A stretch of DNA of 35,721 bases, taken from Cytophagales bacterium. Lineage in GTDB: Bacteria; Bacteroidota; Bacteroidia; Cytophagales; Microscillaceae. Shown here in pieces: positions 8,155 through 16,893 of this stretch (position 1 is the first letter of the stretch; each line of letters begins with the position of its first letter). The stretch spans positions 1-35,721 of the forward strand of contig JAAFJG010000047.1 of the NCBI GenBank assembly GCA_013298075.1, written 5' to 3'. The translations under genes were made by a program, and so were the position numbers. Under the pieces are notes generated by a model. That model had not been told where the DNA came from. It was given only the letters and a program-made list of their open reading frames with translations, and did no database searches.

Positions 8155-8317
8155 TTTTTGATAAAATATTAATGTTATTATTTAAAAAAATAAACTACAT
8201 ACTAAAAATTTTGTGCTTTTTTTATTATTAACTTTATTTTTCCTAAAAAAAACCACAACCAAAAATCTTTCTTCTCATATTTTTCTCTTAATTTATTTAC
8301 AAAAAAACATACTTTCT

Positions 8318-8346
8318 TTTGTTTATAAAAATATTTTTTTACTTTG
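8318..8346 (+). promoter_or_regulatory. Probable promoter of the adenylate cyclase gene
   Basis: TTTG (8318-8321), 18 bp spacer, TACTTTG (8340-8346), one base short of TAnnTTTG. It sits 31 bp before the ATG at 8378, which argues against the longer open frame starting with GTG at 8213. Confidence 0.5.
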
Positions 8347-8377
8347 TATCAAAAAAATTACAAATGTCCATTTTTAT

Positions 8378-10333
8378 ATGAAAACTATCTTATCTACATT
8401 CATATTTATCTTTTTTGCTGTTTATTTATCAGCCCAAGAAAAATCATTTTCAGGAATTTTGATTGATGTTGATGAAAATCCAATCGCAAATGCAGAAATT
8501 TCATTCAATAAAAATGCCGCCAAAACAAACACAGACAATCAAGGAAATTTTGTTTTTAAATTGATTCCTTCGAGTATCCAAAAATTATGCGACAAAAAAA
8601 TAGAACTTTTATCTATCAAAGTCAAAAATGTAAAATATGATATTGATAGAATGGACGTAGAATGTGGTAGAAAATATGCCGTATTGATGACTGCAGGCAT
8701 CAGAGGAAAAAAAATGTTATTAAATGTAAATATTGATAGCAAAATACCTGCCTCAGATTTGAAAATTGTTTTGACAATCGGTGATGATTTTTATGAACAA
8801 GTCAATAATAATAAAGTCGAAATGAGCCATAAACTTTTTAAAAGAATTTGCAATAATAGCAATAATCTTAAAGTAAAAGTATATGCAAAAGATGAAAATA
8901 AAAAAACTTTTGAAACCGAAATCACCAAAGTAGATTGTAATAACAAATCTATCCAAATCAATATCAAAGAAAAAGAAAATACAAACGAAAATACAACTTC
9001 TGCTAACAAAGAATCAACAGAAAAAAACATCAATAACGAAGAAAAAAACAACAATAAAAACAAGGAAAAGGACAATAAAAAAGAAAATGAAGCCGAAACA
9101 AAACCTGACGAAAACAAATCTGATACCACAGAAAAAAAAGAAAAAGCAATCATAGATACGACTTTATTAGATATGAAAGAAATTGAAGGAGAATTGGCTA
9201 TTTTGGTCGATAATCAAGGTAAAAAATTTCAAGAAATGGAAATAAAATCACAAGAATCATTCATAAAGCTGCATATTAAACGATTAGAAGCACAAAATAT
9301 CACTCTCGAAGAACAAATTAGCAAAGTAAGTAATATTTTGAAAACTGATAAAACACTCACAGAAGAGGAAAAATTAGACTTAACAGAACAATTAAAAGCG
9401 TTAAAACATAAATTACATTTGAATAAATTAGCAGTTTTTGAGCTGCATAATCGATTGTCTGATTTGAATAAAAGTTTTTGGCAAAGATACCAAAATACGC
9501 TGATTATTTTTAGTTTGATTGTGGTTGCTTTCGGAATTATTATGTATTTATTGGCAACTTTAGCGAAAAAAAGAAGGCAACAACGTGATGAAATCACACA
9601 AAAAAATCAAGAAATTGAGAAACAAAGAAAAGAAAGTGAGTCTTTATTATTGAATATTTTGCCCAATCAAATTGCTCAAGAACTAAAACAAACAGGACAA
9701 GTAGTGCCGCAACTTTATCCTTCTGCTAGTGCATTATTTACTGATTTTCATGGTTTTTCTGCCATTGCCAAAAACCTAAAACCCAAAGAAGTAATTGCAG
9801 AATTAGAATATTATTTTAATGAATTTGAACGCATTAGTGAAAAATTTGATTTGCAAAAAATAAAAACAATGGGCGATGCTTTTATGGCGATTGCTGGTTT
9901 GCCTACCGAAAATAAACATCACTTTTTAGATGCCATTTGTGCTGCTTTGCAGATGCAAAAGTTTATTACAGAAAGTGTAAAAGAAAAAATAAAGTTAGGT
10001 TTACCGCCTTGGAATGTGCGAATAGGCGTGCATACAGGCGAATTGGTAGCGGGAGTGATTGGAAAAACAAAATTTGCTTATGATGTTTGGGGAAATAGTG
10101 TCAATTTGGCAGCCAGAATGGAAAGTAGCGGAGAAAGTGGCAAAGTACAAATTACAGAAACTACTTATGAATTAGTTAAAAACTATTTTGATTGTCATTT
10201 GAGAGGTGAAATTGAAGTTAAAAATATTGGAAAAGTACAAACTTATTTCATAGAAAAAATAAAAAATGAATATTCAAATGATGGTTTTGAACCTAATCAA
10301 AAATTTTGGGACATCAGAAATAATTTGAAATAA
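8378..10333 (+). CDS. Membrane-anchored class III adenylate cyclase
   Basis: 651 residues from the ATG at 8378, chosen because it opens a signal peptide (MKTILSTFIFIFFAVYLSAQ) and follows the promoter. A carboxypeptidase-regulatory-like beta domain comes first (about 22-55, SGILIDVDENPIANAEISF). A low-complexity K/E/N segment (about 199-257) and a coiled coil (285-365) lead to a single membrane helix at 374-394. A signalling helix with LLLNILPNQIAQELK follows, then the catalytic domain (about 447-630). Visible residues are metal-binding D456 and D500, adenine-selecting K496 (KTMGD) and D569 (YDVWG), and transition-state N576 and R580 (NLAARMES). K and D indicate ATP rather than GTP. Topology: periplasmic sensor part, cytoplasmic cyclase. 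The gene is monocistronic, ending in a terminator. Confidence 0.9.
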   Translation: MKTILSTFIFIFFAVYLSAQEKSFSGILIDVDENPIANAEISFNKNAAKTNTDNQGNFVFKLIPSSIQKLCDKKIELLSIKVKNVKYDIDRMDVECGRKYAVLMTAGIRGKKMLLNVNIDSKIPASDLKIVLTIGDDFYEQVNNNKVEMSHKLFKRICNNSNNLKVKVYAKDENKKTFETEITKVDCNNKSIQINIKEKENTNENTTSANKESTEKNINNEEKNNNKNKEKDNKKENEAETKPDENKSDTTEKKEKAIIDTTLLDMKEIEGELAILVDNQGKKFQEMEIKSQESFIKLHIKRLEAQNITLEEQISKVSNILKTDKTLTEEEKLDLTEQLKALKHKLHLNKLAVFELHNRLSDLNKSFWQRYQNTLIIFSLIVVAFGIIMYLLATLAKKRRQQRDEITQKNQEIEKQRKESESLLLNILPNQIAQELKQTGQVVPQLYPSASALFTDFHGFSAIAKNLKPKEVIAELEYYFNEFERISEKFDLQKIKTMGDAFMAIAGLPTENKHHFLDAICAALQMQKFITESVKEKIKLGLPPWNVRIGVHTGELVAGVIGKTKFAYDVWGNSVNLAARMESSGESGKVQITETTYELVKNYFDCHLRGEIEVKNIGKVQTYFIEKIKNEYSNDGFEPNQKFWDIRNNLK

Positions 10334-10346
10334 TCAATATAAAATA

Positions 10347-10391
10347 AAAAAAATCCACCAAAGTAAAAAATTATTTTGGTGGATTTTTTTT
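10347..10391. terminator. Bidirectional terminator between cyclase and rfbA
   Basis: An 11-bp stem AATCCACCAAA (10352-10362) with TTTGGTGGATT (10375-10385), A-rich before and eight or more T after. It serves two convergent genes. Confidence 0.85.
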
Positions 10392-10409
10392 GTATCAAAG
10401 AAAATAAAT

Positions 10410-11267
10410 CTATTCTAAATTGATTAAATATTGTCCATAACCACTTTTTAATAATGGCTCTGCTAAGGTTTCGAGTTGTTTTTTATTGATAAATTTGCTT
10501 TTGTAGGCAGCTTCTTCGATACAACCAATTTTTAAACCTTGTCTTTCTTCTATGACTTGCACAAATTGTGAGGCTTGCATCAATGACATAAATGTTCCTG
10601 TATCTAACCAAGCGGTTCCTCTATCCAAAATTCCCACAGACAACTTTCCGAGTTCTAAATATTTCCTATTCACATCAGTAATTTCATATTCGCCACGAGG
10701 GGAAGGTTCTAAAGCCTTTGCAATTTCAATGACTTGATTATCATAAAAGTACAATCCAGGAACTGCATAATTTGATTTTGGTTTCAATGGTTTTTCTTCA
10801 ATAGAAACTGCCTTTTTGTCATTATTAAATTCTACTACGCCATATCTTTCGGGGTCAGACACGTGATAAGCAAACACAATTCCTCCTTCTGGATTGTTAT
10901 TTTGTTGTAATAAATGCTTTAAACCTGTGCCATAAAAAATATTATCTCCTAAAATTAAGGCAACTTTTTCATTGCCGATAAATTTTTCACCTATCACAAA
11001 AGCCTGCGCCAATCCATTGGGAATATCTTGAATAGCATACTGAAAATCACAACCTAAACGTTTGCCATCGCCTAATAATTTTTGAAAAAGTGCTTGGTCT
11101 TGCGGCGTAGTAATGATTAAAATTTCTCTAATTCCCGCCTCTATCAAAACAGATAACGGATAATAAATCATAGGTTTGTCATAAACAGGAATTAATTGTT
11201 TACTAACTGCTAAGGTGAGTGGGTGCAAACGTGTTCCCGAACCGCCTGCTAAAATAATACCTTTCAT
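10410..11267 (-). CDS. rfbA: Glucose-1-phosphate thymidylyltransferase
   Basis: 285 residues, the usual length. It makes dTDP-glucose from dTTP and glucose-1-phosphate, the first step to dTDP-L-rhamnose and related sugars, in the cytoplasm. Signature blocks are present: [18 protein letters not shown] (nucleotide binding), [38 protein letters not shown] (metal-binding aspartate), VEFN, SIEEKP, and [11 protein letters not shown] near the C-terminus. The other dTDP-rhamnose genes (rfbB, rfbC, rfbD) are absent from this window, so here it stands alone. A -7 box is at 11340-11347, leaving a ~70-bp leader. RmlA is normally feedback-inhibited by dTDP-rhamnose. Confidence 0.96.
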   Translation of the reverse strand: MKGIILAGGSGTRLHPLTLAVSKQLIPVYDKPMIYYPLSVLIEAGIREILIITTPQDQALFQKLLGDGKRLGCDFQYAIQDIPNGLAQAFVIGEKFIGNEKVALILGDNIFYGTGLKHLLQQNNNPEGGIVFAYHVSDPERYGVVEFNNDKKAVSIEEKPLKPKSNYAVPGLYFYDNQVIEIAKALEPSPRGEYEITDVNRKYLELGKLSVGILDRGTAWLDTGTFMSLMQASQFVQVIEERQGLKIGCIEEAAYKSKFINKKQLETLAEPLLKSGYGQYLINLE

Positions 11268-11339
11268 ATTTTAATTTTTTTGTTGATTATTTTTTATTTT
11301 GATTGATACAAATTATTTTTTTAATGAGTATATATTCCG

Positions 11340-11347
11340 CAAAGATA
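11340..11347 (-). promoter_or_regulatory. -7 box of rfbA
   Basis: The reverse strand reads TATCTTTG, a TAnnTTTG match 72 bp upstream of the rfbA start. No -33 TTTG at the usual place. Confidence 0.5.
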
Positions 11348-11451
11348 ACATTTTTTATTTAAAAAAAGTTTGTTTGTTTTTTAATTTTATTGGTTCGTGG
11401 GAAATTATTGTGGAGCCAATTTTATTCTACTATAAATAGCCATTTATTTTG

Positions 11452-11562
11452 AAAACATAGAAAAATATCAATTTCAAAAACACAAAGATTTCGGATAGAG
11501 TCAATGATTGAATTTTTTATTATCCTTTAGATAAATCTGGAGGCAATTCAAGAAATATATTT
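11452..11562. repeat. Dispersed intergenic repeat, copy 1
   Basis: About 110 bp, similar to 14623-14735. Shared landmarks in the same order and spacing are ATAGAAAAAT, TTTCGG (11489), ATTGAATTTT, GATAAATCTGGAGGCAATTC and AAATA. TTTCGG to CAATTC is 55 bp in both copies. The central hairpin is decayed here (CCTTTAGAT instead of CCTCCAGAT). The rest of the 491-bp gap between rfbA and the next gene holds only the two promoters. Confidence 0.75.
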
Positions 11563-11671
11563 CAAAAAAATATTTTCATTTTTGGTACAAGTTCCCTAAA
11601 AAGTAAAAATTTTTATAAGAAATTACGTTTTAAAATCATAAAAATAGCAAATACTTATCAAAAAATATTAA

Positions 11672-11706
11672 TTTGTTTTAAATTAAGGTTTTTTATTTTA
11701 TCTTTG
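11672..11706 (+). promoter_or_regulatory. Promoter of the WG-repeat gene
   Basis: TTTG (11672-11675), 23 bp spacer, TATCTTTG (11699-11706), 52 bp before the ATG at 11759. Confidence 0.6.
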
Positions 11707-11758
11707 CACAACATTCAACCTCAAAATAAAATTTTAAAAAGTAAATAAAAAAACTATA

Positions 11759-14431
11759 ATGATTTTAAAAAGAATATTTTTATTATTTTCTCTCCTTGTT
11801 TTTTGTAATTTTAATAGTATAACTCTTGATAGAATAACCTCTGCACTCAAATATATAAAAAAAGGAGAATATGAAAAGGCAAAAGTGCAGTTAATGAAAC
11901 AATTAGAAAAAGATAGCCTACATGCAGGTGCATTTCACGTGTTATCTTTGTATTATTTTTCAGAAAAAAATTCCGCTTTTCATCTCGATTCTGCATATTT
12001 ATTTGTTCGAAAATCGATTAAAAATTATCCAAAAACAAATCCAAAAGATTTGAAAGAATGGAAAGACGAAGAAATCACGCCCGAAAATGCAGAAAAACTA
12101 AAAATTGACATCGAAACAAAGGCTTTCGAAGAAGCAAAATCTGTGAATAATGTAGAAAAATACAATATTTTTTTGATAAAATATGCGCAAGCAAAACAAA
12201 AAAATGAAGTCGAAAAATTTCGAGATGAGTTAATTTGGAAAGATATTTCCAAAAAAAATGATTTAGAAACCTATCAAGATTTTTTAGCAAAATACCCAAA
12301 ATCAATTCAAGTTCCGAAGGCAATTCAAAAAATTGATAGCTTGCAAGTCGTGAAGTTTGCTTCGCAAAAAAATGTTTCAAATTTAGAAAATTTTTTACAA
12401 AATTATCCAAATAATCAATATAAAAATTTAGTAATTAAAGATTTATTCGAACTAAAATCTTTAGAACATACGCCAGAAATTTATGAAAAGTTTTTAACAG
12501 ATTTTCCAAATAATATAACAGAAATTGAGAAAGCAAAAATATGGATTTTAAGTTTTGCTTATCAACAAAAAAAATTATACGAAAAAATACAAAAAAGTAG
12601 TTTTACGATTGATAATTATTGGAAAAAATTGAACGAAGAATCTTCTTTTCAACTTATTCCTTTTTTAGAAGATGAAAAATATGGTTTTGTCAATGAAAAT
12701 GGGGAAATTATTATTGCTCATTCGATAGATGAAATTCCTAAAAAATATCATTGTGAAACCATCAAAACTCCTTATTTATTGCATTATAAAAATGGACATT
12801 TTGGCATAGGTGATAGATTTGGAACTATTTGGTATGAAACACAATTTGATAAAATCGAAAATTTAAGTCCTATTTTATTAAAAGTCAGTAAAAATACAAG
12901 TGTGGGCGTAATTCATTCGCTGACAGGCAAAGAAATTTTACCACTCAAATATGATATGGTTGATTTTTTAACGTCTAATTTATTGAAAATTCGTAAAAAT
13001 AGACGTTGGGGATTGGCAGGAATGAATGGACAGATTATTCTCGAACCTACCTTTTCAGACATCGAAACTTTAACCAACGATTTTGTGATTGTGCAATCTG
13101 AAGGGCAATCAATGGTGTGGACAACGAAAGATATTTTGGATTATTATCAGGAAAAAAAGCCTTTAAATCAATCTAAATATAACAAAATCGAGTATGTAAG
13201 TCAAGATTTTATACGATTAAAAAATGAAAGTGGAATGAATATCATGAATAAAAAAGGGCAAATTTTGTTCACACAGTTTCAAGAAAAAATAGAATTTTGG
13301 GAAGATGCAGGTTTTGCCACTTTACAACAAGGAAAATATCAAACGTATGACACAGATGGACAAAAAAATTCGTCTATTCTATTTGATAAAGTCTTGGCTT
13401 TGCCACAAAGAATTGCCGTTAAAAATGGAAAAAAGTGGGGAATTTTGATGCCAAATGGTCGTCCATACCGAGATTTTGATTTAGATTCTGTGGCAGTTGC
13501 AGGCAATTTAATGGTCTGTTGGGAAGGAAAAAAAATATGGGCAGAAGGAAAAAATCAAAAAATAATAGATTTAACAGGTGCAAAAAATTTGAAATTTGAA
13601 AAACCTTTTCTTAACTTTCCAGATTGGTTTTTGGCTTATAATGAACCCAATCAAAAGAAAAATATTTTGAGTAGTACAGGACAAAAATTGCTTTCTGCGG
13701 GAAATTTCAAAGATTATTCTTACCTTTCTCCACAATTTTTGAGCGTATTGCAAAATGGAAAATATGGTTTGGTTGATTCTTTGGGTAGAATAATTATTAT
13801 GCCTCGTTATGATGGAATTTTGACAACGGATATTAATCAAAGAAAAATTTTGTCTTTGGGTGGGAAATTTGGAGTCATTGATAAAAATTCGATGATTGAA
13901 CCTGTTTTTGACCAAGTGCCTCTCCCCTATCAAATTGATGATGAAATCATTGGTTATTTTGGAAAAAAAAAGGATTTGTTTGGGTTGATGAATGGCAAAG
14001 GAAAAAATTTAGTTCCTTTTGAATTTCAAAATTTAATCGTTTGGAATGATAGTGCTGCTTTGGTACAAAATAAAAAAAATGAATGGTTATTTTATTATTT
14101 TTATAAAACGAAAGATAAACTTGTCAAAAGTGAATTTAATCAAGTCAAAATTATCAACCAAAATGATGGCACAAATTCAACAAAAAATACTTATATAACG
14201 GCTGAAAAATATGGCTATTTTGGGATTTGGAACGGTAAAAAAGGTATTATTGTTCCGCCTGATTTTGACCAAATTATTAATATTGGTACTAATGAAAAAC
14301 CATTTTTCTTTGCAGAAAGAAAATCACAAGACAAAAAAAGGTATCAAGTGATGTATTATAATCATATTGGCAAAGAAGTTTGGTCAAAAGTTTTGAATGA
14401 AGAAGATTATTTAAGACTGGTTTGTGAATAA
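11759..14431 (+). CDS. Exported WG-repeat protein with N-terminal TPR-like region
   Basis: 890 residues with a hydrophobic signal peptide (about 1-20). Residues 25-90 look like a tetratricopeptide unit (KYIKKGEYEKAKVQLMKQL). Four looser helical repeats with a FLxxYP-type end follow (YNIFLIKYA, YQDFLAKYP, LENFLQNYP, YEKFLTDFP; about 135-250). From about 306 on there are WG/KWG_Leptospira-type beta repeats (PF14903), for example KYGFVNENGEIII, RWGLAGMNGQIILEP, KYGLVDSLGRIIIMPRYD, KFGVIDKN and YFGIWNGKKGIIVPP. Such proteins are common, function-unknown, probably periplasmic binding or scaffold proteins in Bacteroidetes. It has its own promoter and terminator, so it is monocistronic. No catalytic motif is seen. 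Confidence 0.85.
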   Translation: MILKRIFLLFSLLVFCNFNSITLDRITSALKYIKKGEYEKAKVQLMKQLEKDSLHAGAFHVLSLYYFSEKNSAFHLDSAYLFVRKSIKNYPKTNPKDLKEWKDEEITPENAEKLKIDIETKAFEEAKSVNNVEKYNIFLIKYAQAKQKNEVEKFRDELIWKDISKKNDLETYQDFLAKYPKSIQVPKAIQKIDSLQVVKFASQKNVSNLENFLQNYPNNQYKNLVIKDLFELKSLEHTPEIYEKFLTDFPNNITEIEKAKIWILSFAYQQKKLYEKIQKSSFTIDNYWKKLNEESSFQLIPFLEDEKYGFVNENGEIIIAHSIDEIPKKYHCETIKTPYLLHYKNGHFGIGDRFGTIWYETQFDKIENLSPILLKVSKNTSVGVIHSLTGKEILPLKYDMVDFLTSNLLKIRKNRRWGLAGMNGQIILEPTFSDIETLTNDFVIVQSEGQSMVWTTKDILDYYQEKKPLNQSKYNKIEYVSQDFIRLKNESGMNIMNKKGQILFTQFQEKIEFWEDAGFATLQQGKYQTYDTDGQKNSSILFDKVLALPQRIAVKNGKKWGILMPNGRPYRDFDLDSVAVAGNLMVCWEGKKIWAEGKNQKIIDLTGAKNLKFEKPFLNFPDWFLAYNEPNQKKNILSSTGQKLLSAGNFKDYSYLSPQFLSVLQNGKYGLVDSLGRIIIMPRYDGILTTDINQRKILSLGGKFGVIDKNSMIEPVFDQVPLPYQIDDEIIGYFGKKKDLFGLMNGKGKNLVPFEFQNLIVWNDSAALVQNKKNEWLFYYFYKTKDKLVKSEFNQVKIINQNDGTNSTKNTYITAEKYGYFGIWNGKKGIIVPPDFDQIINIGTNEKPFFFAERKSQDKKRYQVMYYNHIGKEVWSKVLNEEDYLRLVCE

Positions 14432-14440
14432 ATTTTATCA

Positions 14441-14483
14441 AAAAAAAGACGTATTTCATCAATCAGAAATACGTTTTTTTTTG
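14441..14483 (+). terminator. Rho-independent terminator after the WG-repeat gene
   Basis: A 9-bp stem ACGTATTTC (14449-14457) with GAAATACGT (14466-14474), 8-base loop, then a run of nine T. It begins 10 bp after the stop codon. Confidence 0.88.
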
Positions 14484-14508
14484 TATTTTTTGGATAAATT
14501 ATTGGTAC

Positions 14509-14616
14509 TGTCCCAAATTCGTTGCAGAAAAAGTATATCGTTGTACAGACGTTGCATACAACGTCTGTACTGTAGCAAATGTTCCAAAATAAAAAAATTG
14601 CAACGAATTAGGGACA
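14509..14616. mobile_element. MITE-like element with 18-bp terminal inverted repeats
   Basis: TGTCCCAAATTCGTTGCA at 14509-14526 and its inverse (one mismatch) at 14599-14616 bound a 108-bp unit. Inside is a second palindrome, 14543-14570, with perfect 12-bp arms GTACAGACGTTG/CAACGTCTGTAC around CATA. No coding capacity. The structure is that of a non-autonomous transposable element. The inner palindrome resembles a repeat I recall from other bacteria, notably cyanobacteria, which I could not check. Confidence 0.72.
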
Positions 14617-14622
14617 ACATCA

Positions 14623-14735
14623 AAAAATATAGAAAAATGTCCATTTAATAACCATAAAAATTTCGGCTAAAGCCAAGAATTGAATTTTATATTATCCTCC
14701 AGATAAATCTGGAGGCAATTCAAAAAATACATTTT
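14623..14735. repeat. Dispersed intergenic repeat, copy 2
   Basis: The better-preserved copy of the repeat at 11452-11562. It has three nested inverted repeats: GGCT-AA-AGCC (14665-14674), GAATTG/CAATTC (14678-14683 and 14716-14721), and a perfect CCTCCAGAT/ATCTGGAGG hairpin (14697-14714). Together with the MITE-like unit it fills most of the 514-bp gap before serBA. The remaining ~120 bp hold the serBA promoter. Confidence 0.78.
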
Positions 14736-14859
14736 TATTGTTCACACAAATTTTACAGGAACCAAGTTTTAAAAACCTTGAAAGAATTTTATACCATTAT
14801 TCTAAACATAAAAGAAATATCAGTATCAAACTATAAAACAAAAAAACTAAGAAATAATA

Positions 14860-14891
14860 TTTGCTTTTTAGATTTTTTGTTATTATTTTTG
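14860..14891 (+). promoter_or_regulatory. Promoter of the SerB-SerA fusion gene
   Basis: TTTG (14860-14863), 20 bp spacer, TATTTTTG (14884-14891), 54 bp upstream of the GTG start. It is one of the three best -33/-7 matches in the window. Confidence 0.75.
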
Positions 14892-14945
14892 CGAATAAAT
14901 AATTATTATAATACTTAGTTATCAAACCTAAAATTAAAAAAACAA

Positions 14946-16838
14946 GTGAAAAACGAAAAATTTATTGTGATTGATTTTGACAGCACTTTCACAAAAGTAG
15001 AGGGCTTAGATGAATTAGCCATTATTTCTTTAGAAAATTGTGAAGATAAAAATGATAGAATCGAACAAATTCAAAAATTAACTAATTTAGGAATGGAAGG
15101 GAAAATTAGTTTTCCTGAATCTTTACAAAAAAGAATTTCATTGCTCAAAGCCAACAAAAAACATTTAAAACCTTTAATTGATACGTTAAAAAAACAAGTT
15201 TCTGATTCTTTTTTGAGAAATAAAGAATTTTTAACCAATTATGCAGATAATATTTTATTGATTTCGAGTGGTTTTAAAGATTTTATAGAGCCAATCGTTA
15301 CAGAATTTGGTATTAAAAGCGAAAATATTTATGCGAATAATTTTTTATATGATGACGAAGGAAATATTGTAGGATATGACATAAAAAATGTATTGAGCCA
15401 AGAAAAAGGAAAAGTAAATTTATTAAAATCACTTAATTTGGAGGGTGATGTGTACGTGATTGGCGATGGTTATACGGATTATGAAATTAGAGAAGCAGGT
15501 TTAGCGAATAAATTTTTTGCTTTTACAGAAAATATTGAACGAGAATCAGTAGTCGAAAAAGCAGACCACATCACGCCAAGTTTAGAAGAATTTCTGTATG
15601 TAAATAAATTACCGATGTCTATTTCTTATCCAAAAAGCCGTATTCAAGTACTTTTATTGGAAAATATTCACCCCAAAGCCACCGAAATTTTTAAACAAGA
15701 AGGATATAATATCGAATTTATCAAAGGGGCTTTAGATGAAGACGAATTAGCAGAAAAAATAAAAAATGTGCATATTTTAGGTATTCGGTCCAAAACAAAA
15801 GTTACGAAAAAAGTGTTAGAAAATGCGAATAAATTGATGACAATCGGTGCTTTTTGTATCGGTACAACACAAATTGACCTCGATGCTTGTGCAGAAAAAG
15901 GCATTGTTGCTTTCAATGCACCTTATAGCAATACTCGAAGTGTGGTTGAGTTGGCGTTGGGCGAAATGATTATGTTGATGCGAAATGTTCCTGATAAAAG
16001 CCAAAATTTACATCAAGGAATTTGGGATAAATCATCTTCAAATAGTTTCGAAATCAGAGGAAAAACATTGGGTTTGATTGGGTATGGAAATATTGGTTCA
16101 CAATTTTCGGTATTAGCAGAAAGTTTAGGAATGAAAGTTATTTTTTATGAGGTAGTCGAAAGATTAGCATTGGGCAATGCTACTCCTTGCAAAACTTTAG
16201 AAGAATTATTGCATAAATCTGACGTTATTTCTTTGCATGTAGATGATAGAAAATCAAATTATAGTTTGATTGGCAAACAACAATTTGCTCAAATGAAAGA
16301 TGGAGTTATTTTTATCAATTTAAGTCGTGGATTTGTGGTCGAAATTGATGCTTTGGTCGAAGCCATTCAAAATAAAAAAGTAAGAGGTTGTGCGGTTGAT
16401 GTGTTTCCTTATGAACCAAAAACCAACGATGAAATGTTTGAATCAAAATTAAGAAATTTACCAAATACTATCCTTACACCTCATATAGGCGGAAGTACGG
16501 AGGAAGCACAAGAAAATATTGCTAATTTTGTACCCACGCGGATTATCAATTTTATCAATAAAGGGGATACTTTTGGCAGCGTGAATTATCCAAATTTACA
16601 ATTACCTGAACAAAATAATTCGCATAGATTAATTCATGTACATAAAAATACGGCAGGTATTTTGGCTCAAATCAATCAAGCGTTAGCCAAACACGAAATT
16701 AATATTTTGGGACAATATCTAAAAACCAACGAACAAATTGGCTATGTAATCACTGATATTAACCAAAAATATGACAAAGGAATTATTGAAACTTTAAAAA
16801 ATATTCCTAATACGATTAAATTTAGAATTTTGTATTAA
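14946..16838 (+). CDS. Fused phosphoserine phosphatase-like HAD domain and D-3-phosphoglycerate dehydrogenase
   Basis: 630 residues from GTG. The start is fixed because the HAD nucleophile follows at once (IDFDST, D10 and D12). HAD domain 1-220: motif II SSGF (108-110), K156, and GDGYTD (D174, D178), as in SerB-type phosphatases. PGDH domain from about 232: GYGNIG dinucleotide motif (379-384), catalytic R461 (NLSRG), E490 and H513 (TPHIGGSTEEA). An ACT-like domain at 560-630 (HRLIHVHKNTAGILAQI) probably senses serine. The enzyme would catalyse the first and last steps of serine synthesis in the cytoplasm; the middle aminotransferase (SerC) is not in the window. SerA/SerB fusions of this length are known in Bacteroidetes. 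The phosphatase substrate is inferred. Confidence 0.9.
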   Translation: MKNEKFIVIDFDSTFTKVEGLDELAIISLENCEDKNDRIEQIQKLTNLGMEGKISFPESLQKRISLLKANKKHLKPLIDTLKKQVSDSFLRNKEFLTNYADNILLISSGFKDFIEPIVTEFGIKSENIYANNFLYDDEGNIVGYDIKNVLSQEKGKVNLLKSLNLEGDVYVIGDGYTDYEIREAGLANKFFAFTENIERESVVEKADHITPSLEEFLYVNKLPMSISYPKSRIQVLLLENIHPKATEIFKQEGYNIEFIKGALDEDELAEKIKNVHILGIRSKTKVTKKVLENANKLMTIGAFCIGTTQIDLDACAEKGIVAFNAPYSNTRSVVELALGEMIMLMRNVPDKSQNLHQGIWDKSSSNSFEIRGKTLGLIGYGNIGSQFSVLAESLGMKVIFYEVVERLALGNATPCKTLEELLHKSDVISLHVDDRKSNYSLIGKQQFAQMKDGVIFINLSRGFVVEIDALVEAIQNKKVRGCAVDVFPYEPKTNDEMFESKLRNLPNTILTPHIGGSTEEAQENIANFVPTRIINFINKGDTFGSVNYPNLQLPEQNNSHRLIHVHKNTAGILAQINQALAKHEINILGQYLKTNEQIGYVITDINQKYDKGIIETLKNIPNTIKFRILY

Positions 16839-16893
16839 AATTTTAAAGTCAATCGAAACAAAAAACTAAAAACTAAATTCTAAATATATATAT

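Noticed and set aside
8213-8377. GTG start adding 55 residues to the adenylate cyclase
   Set aside because: The added part is hydrophobic low-quality sequence preceding a good signal peptide, and a promoter lies within it.
8791-9153. 120-codon open frame on the reverse strand inside the cyclase gene
   Set aside because: It mirrors the K/E/N low-complexity linker, giving a Ser/Phe/Leu-rich peptide with no domain features.
13571-13933. 120-codon reverse-strand frame within the WG-repeat gene
   Set aside because: Shadow of a real coding frame, no start signal or recognisable domain.
14543-14570. tRNA or small structured RNA
   Set aside because: The fold is a simple perfect palindrome without cloverleaf or conserved RNA bases; it fits a repeat element.
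14424-14648. Open frames on both strands across 14424-14648
   Set aside because: They read through the terminator and the MITE-like inverted repeats; open frame on both strands is a result of the palindromic structure.
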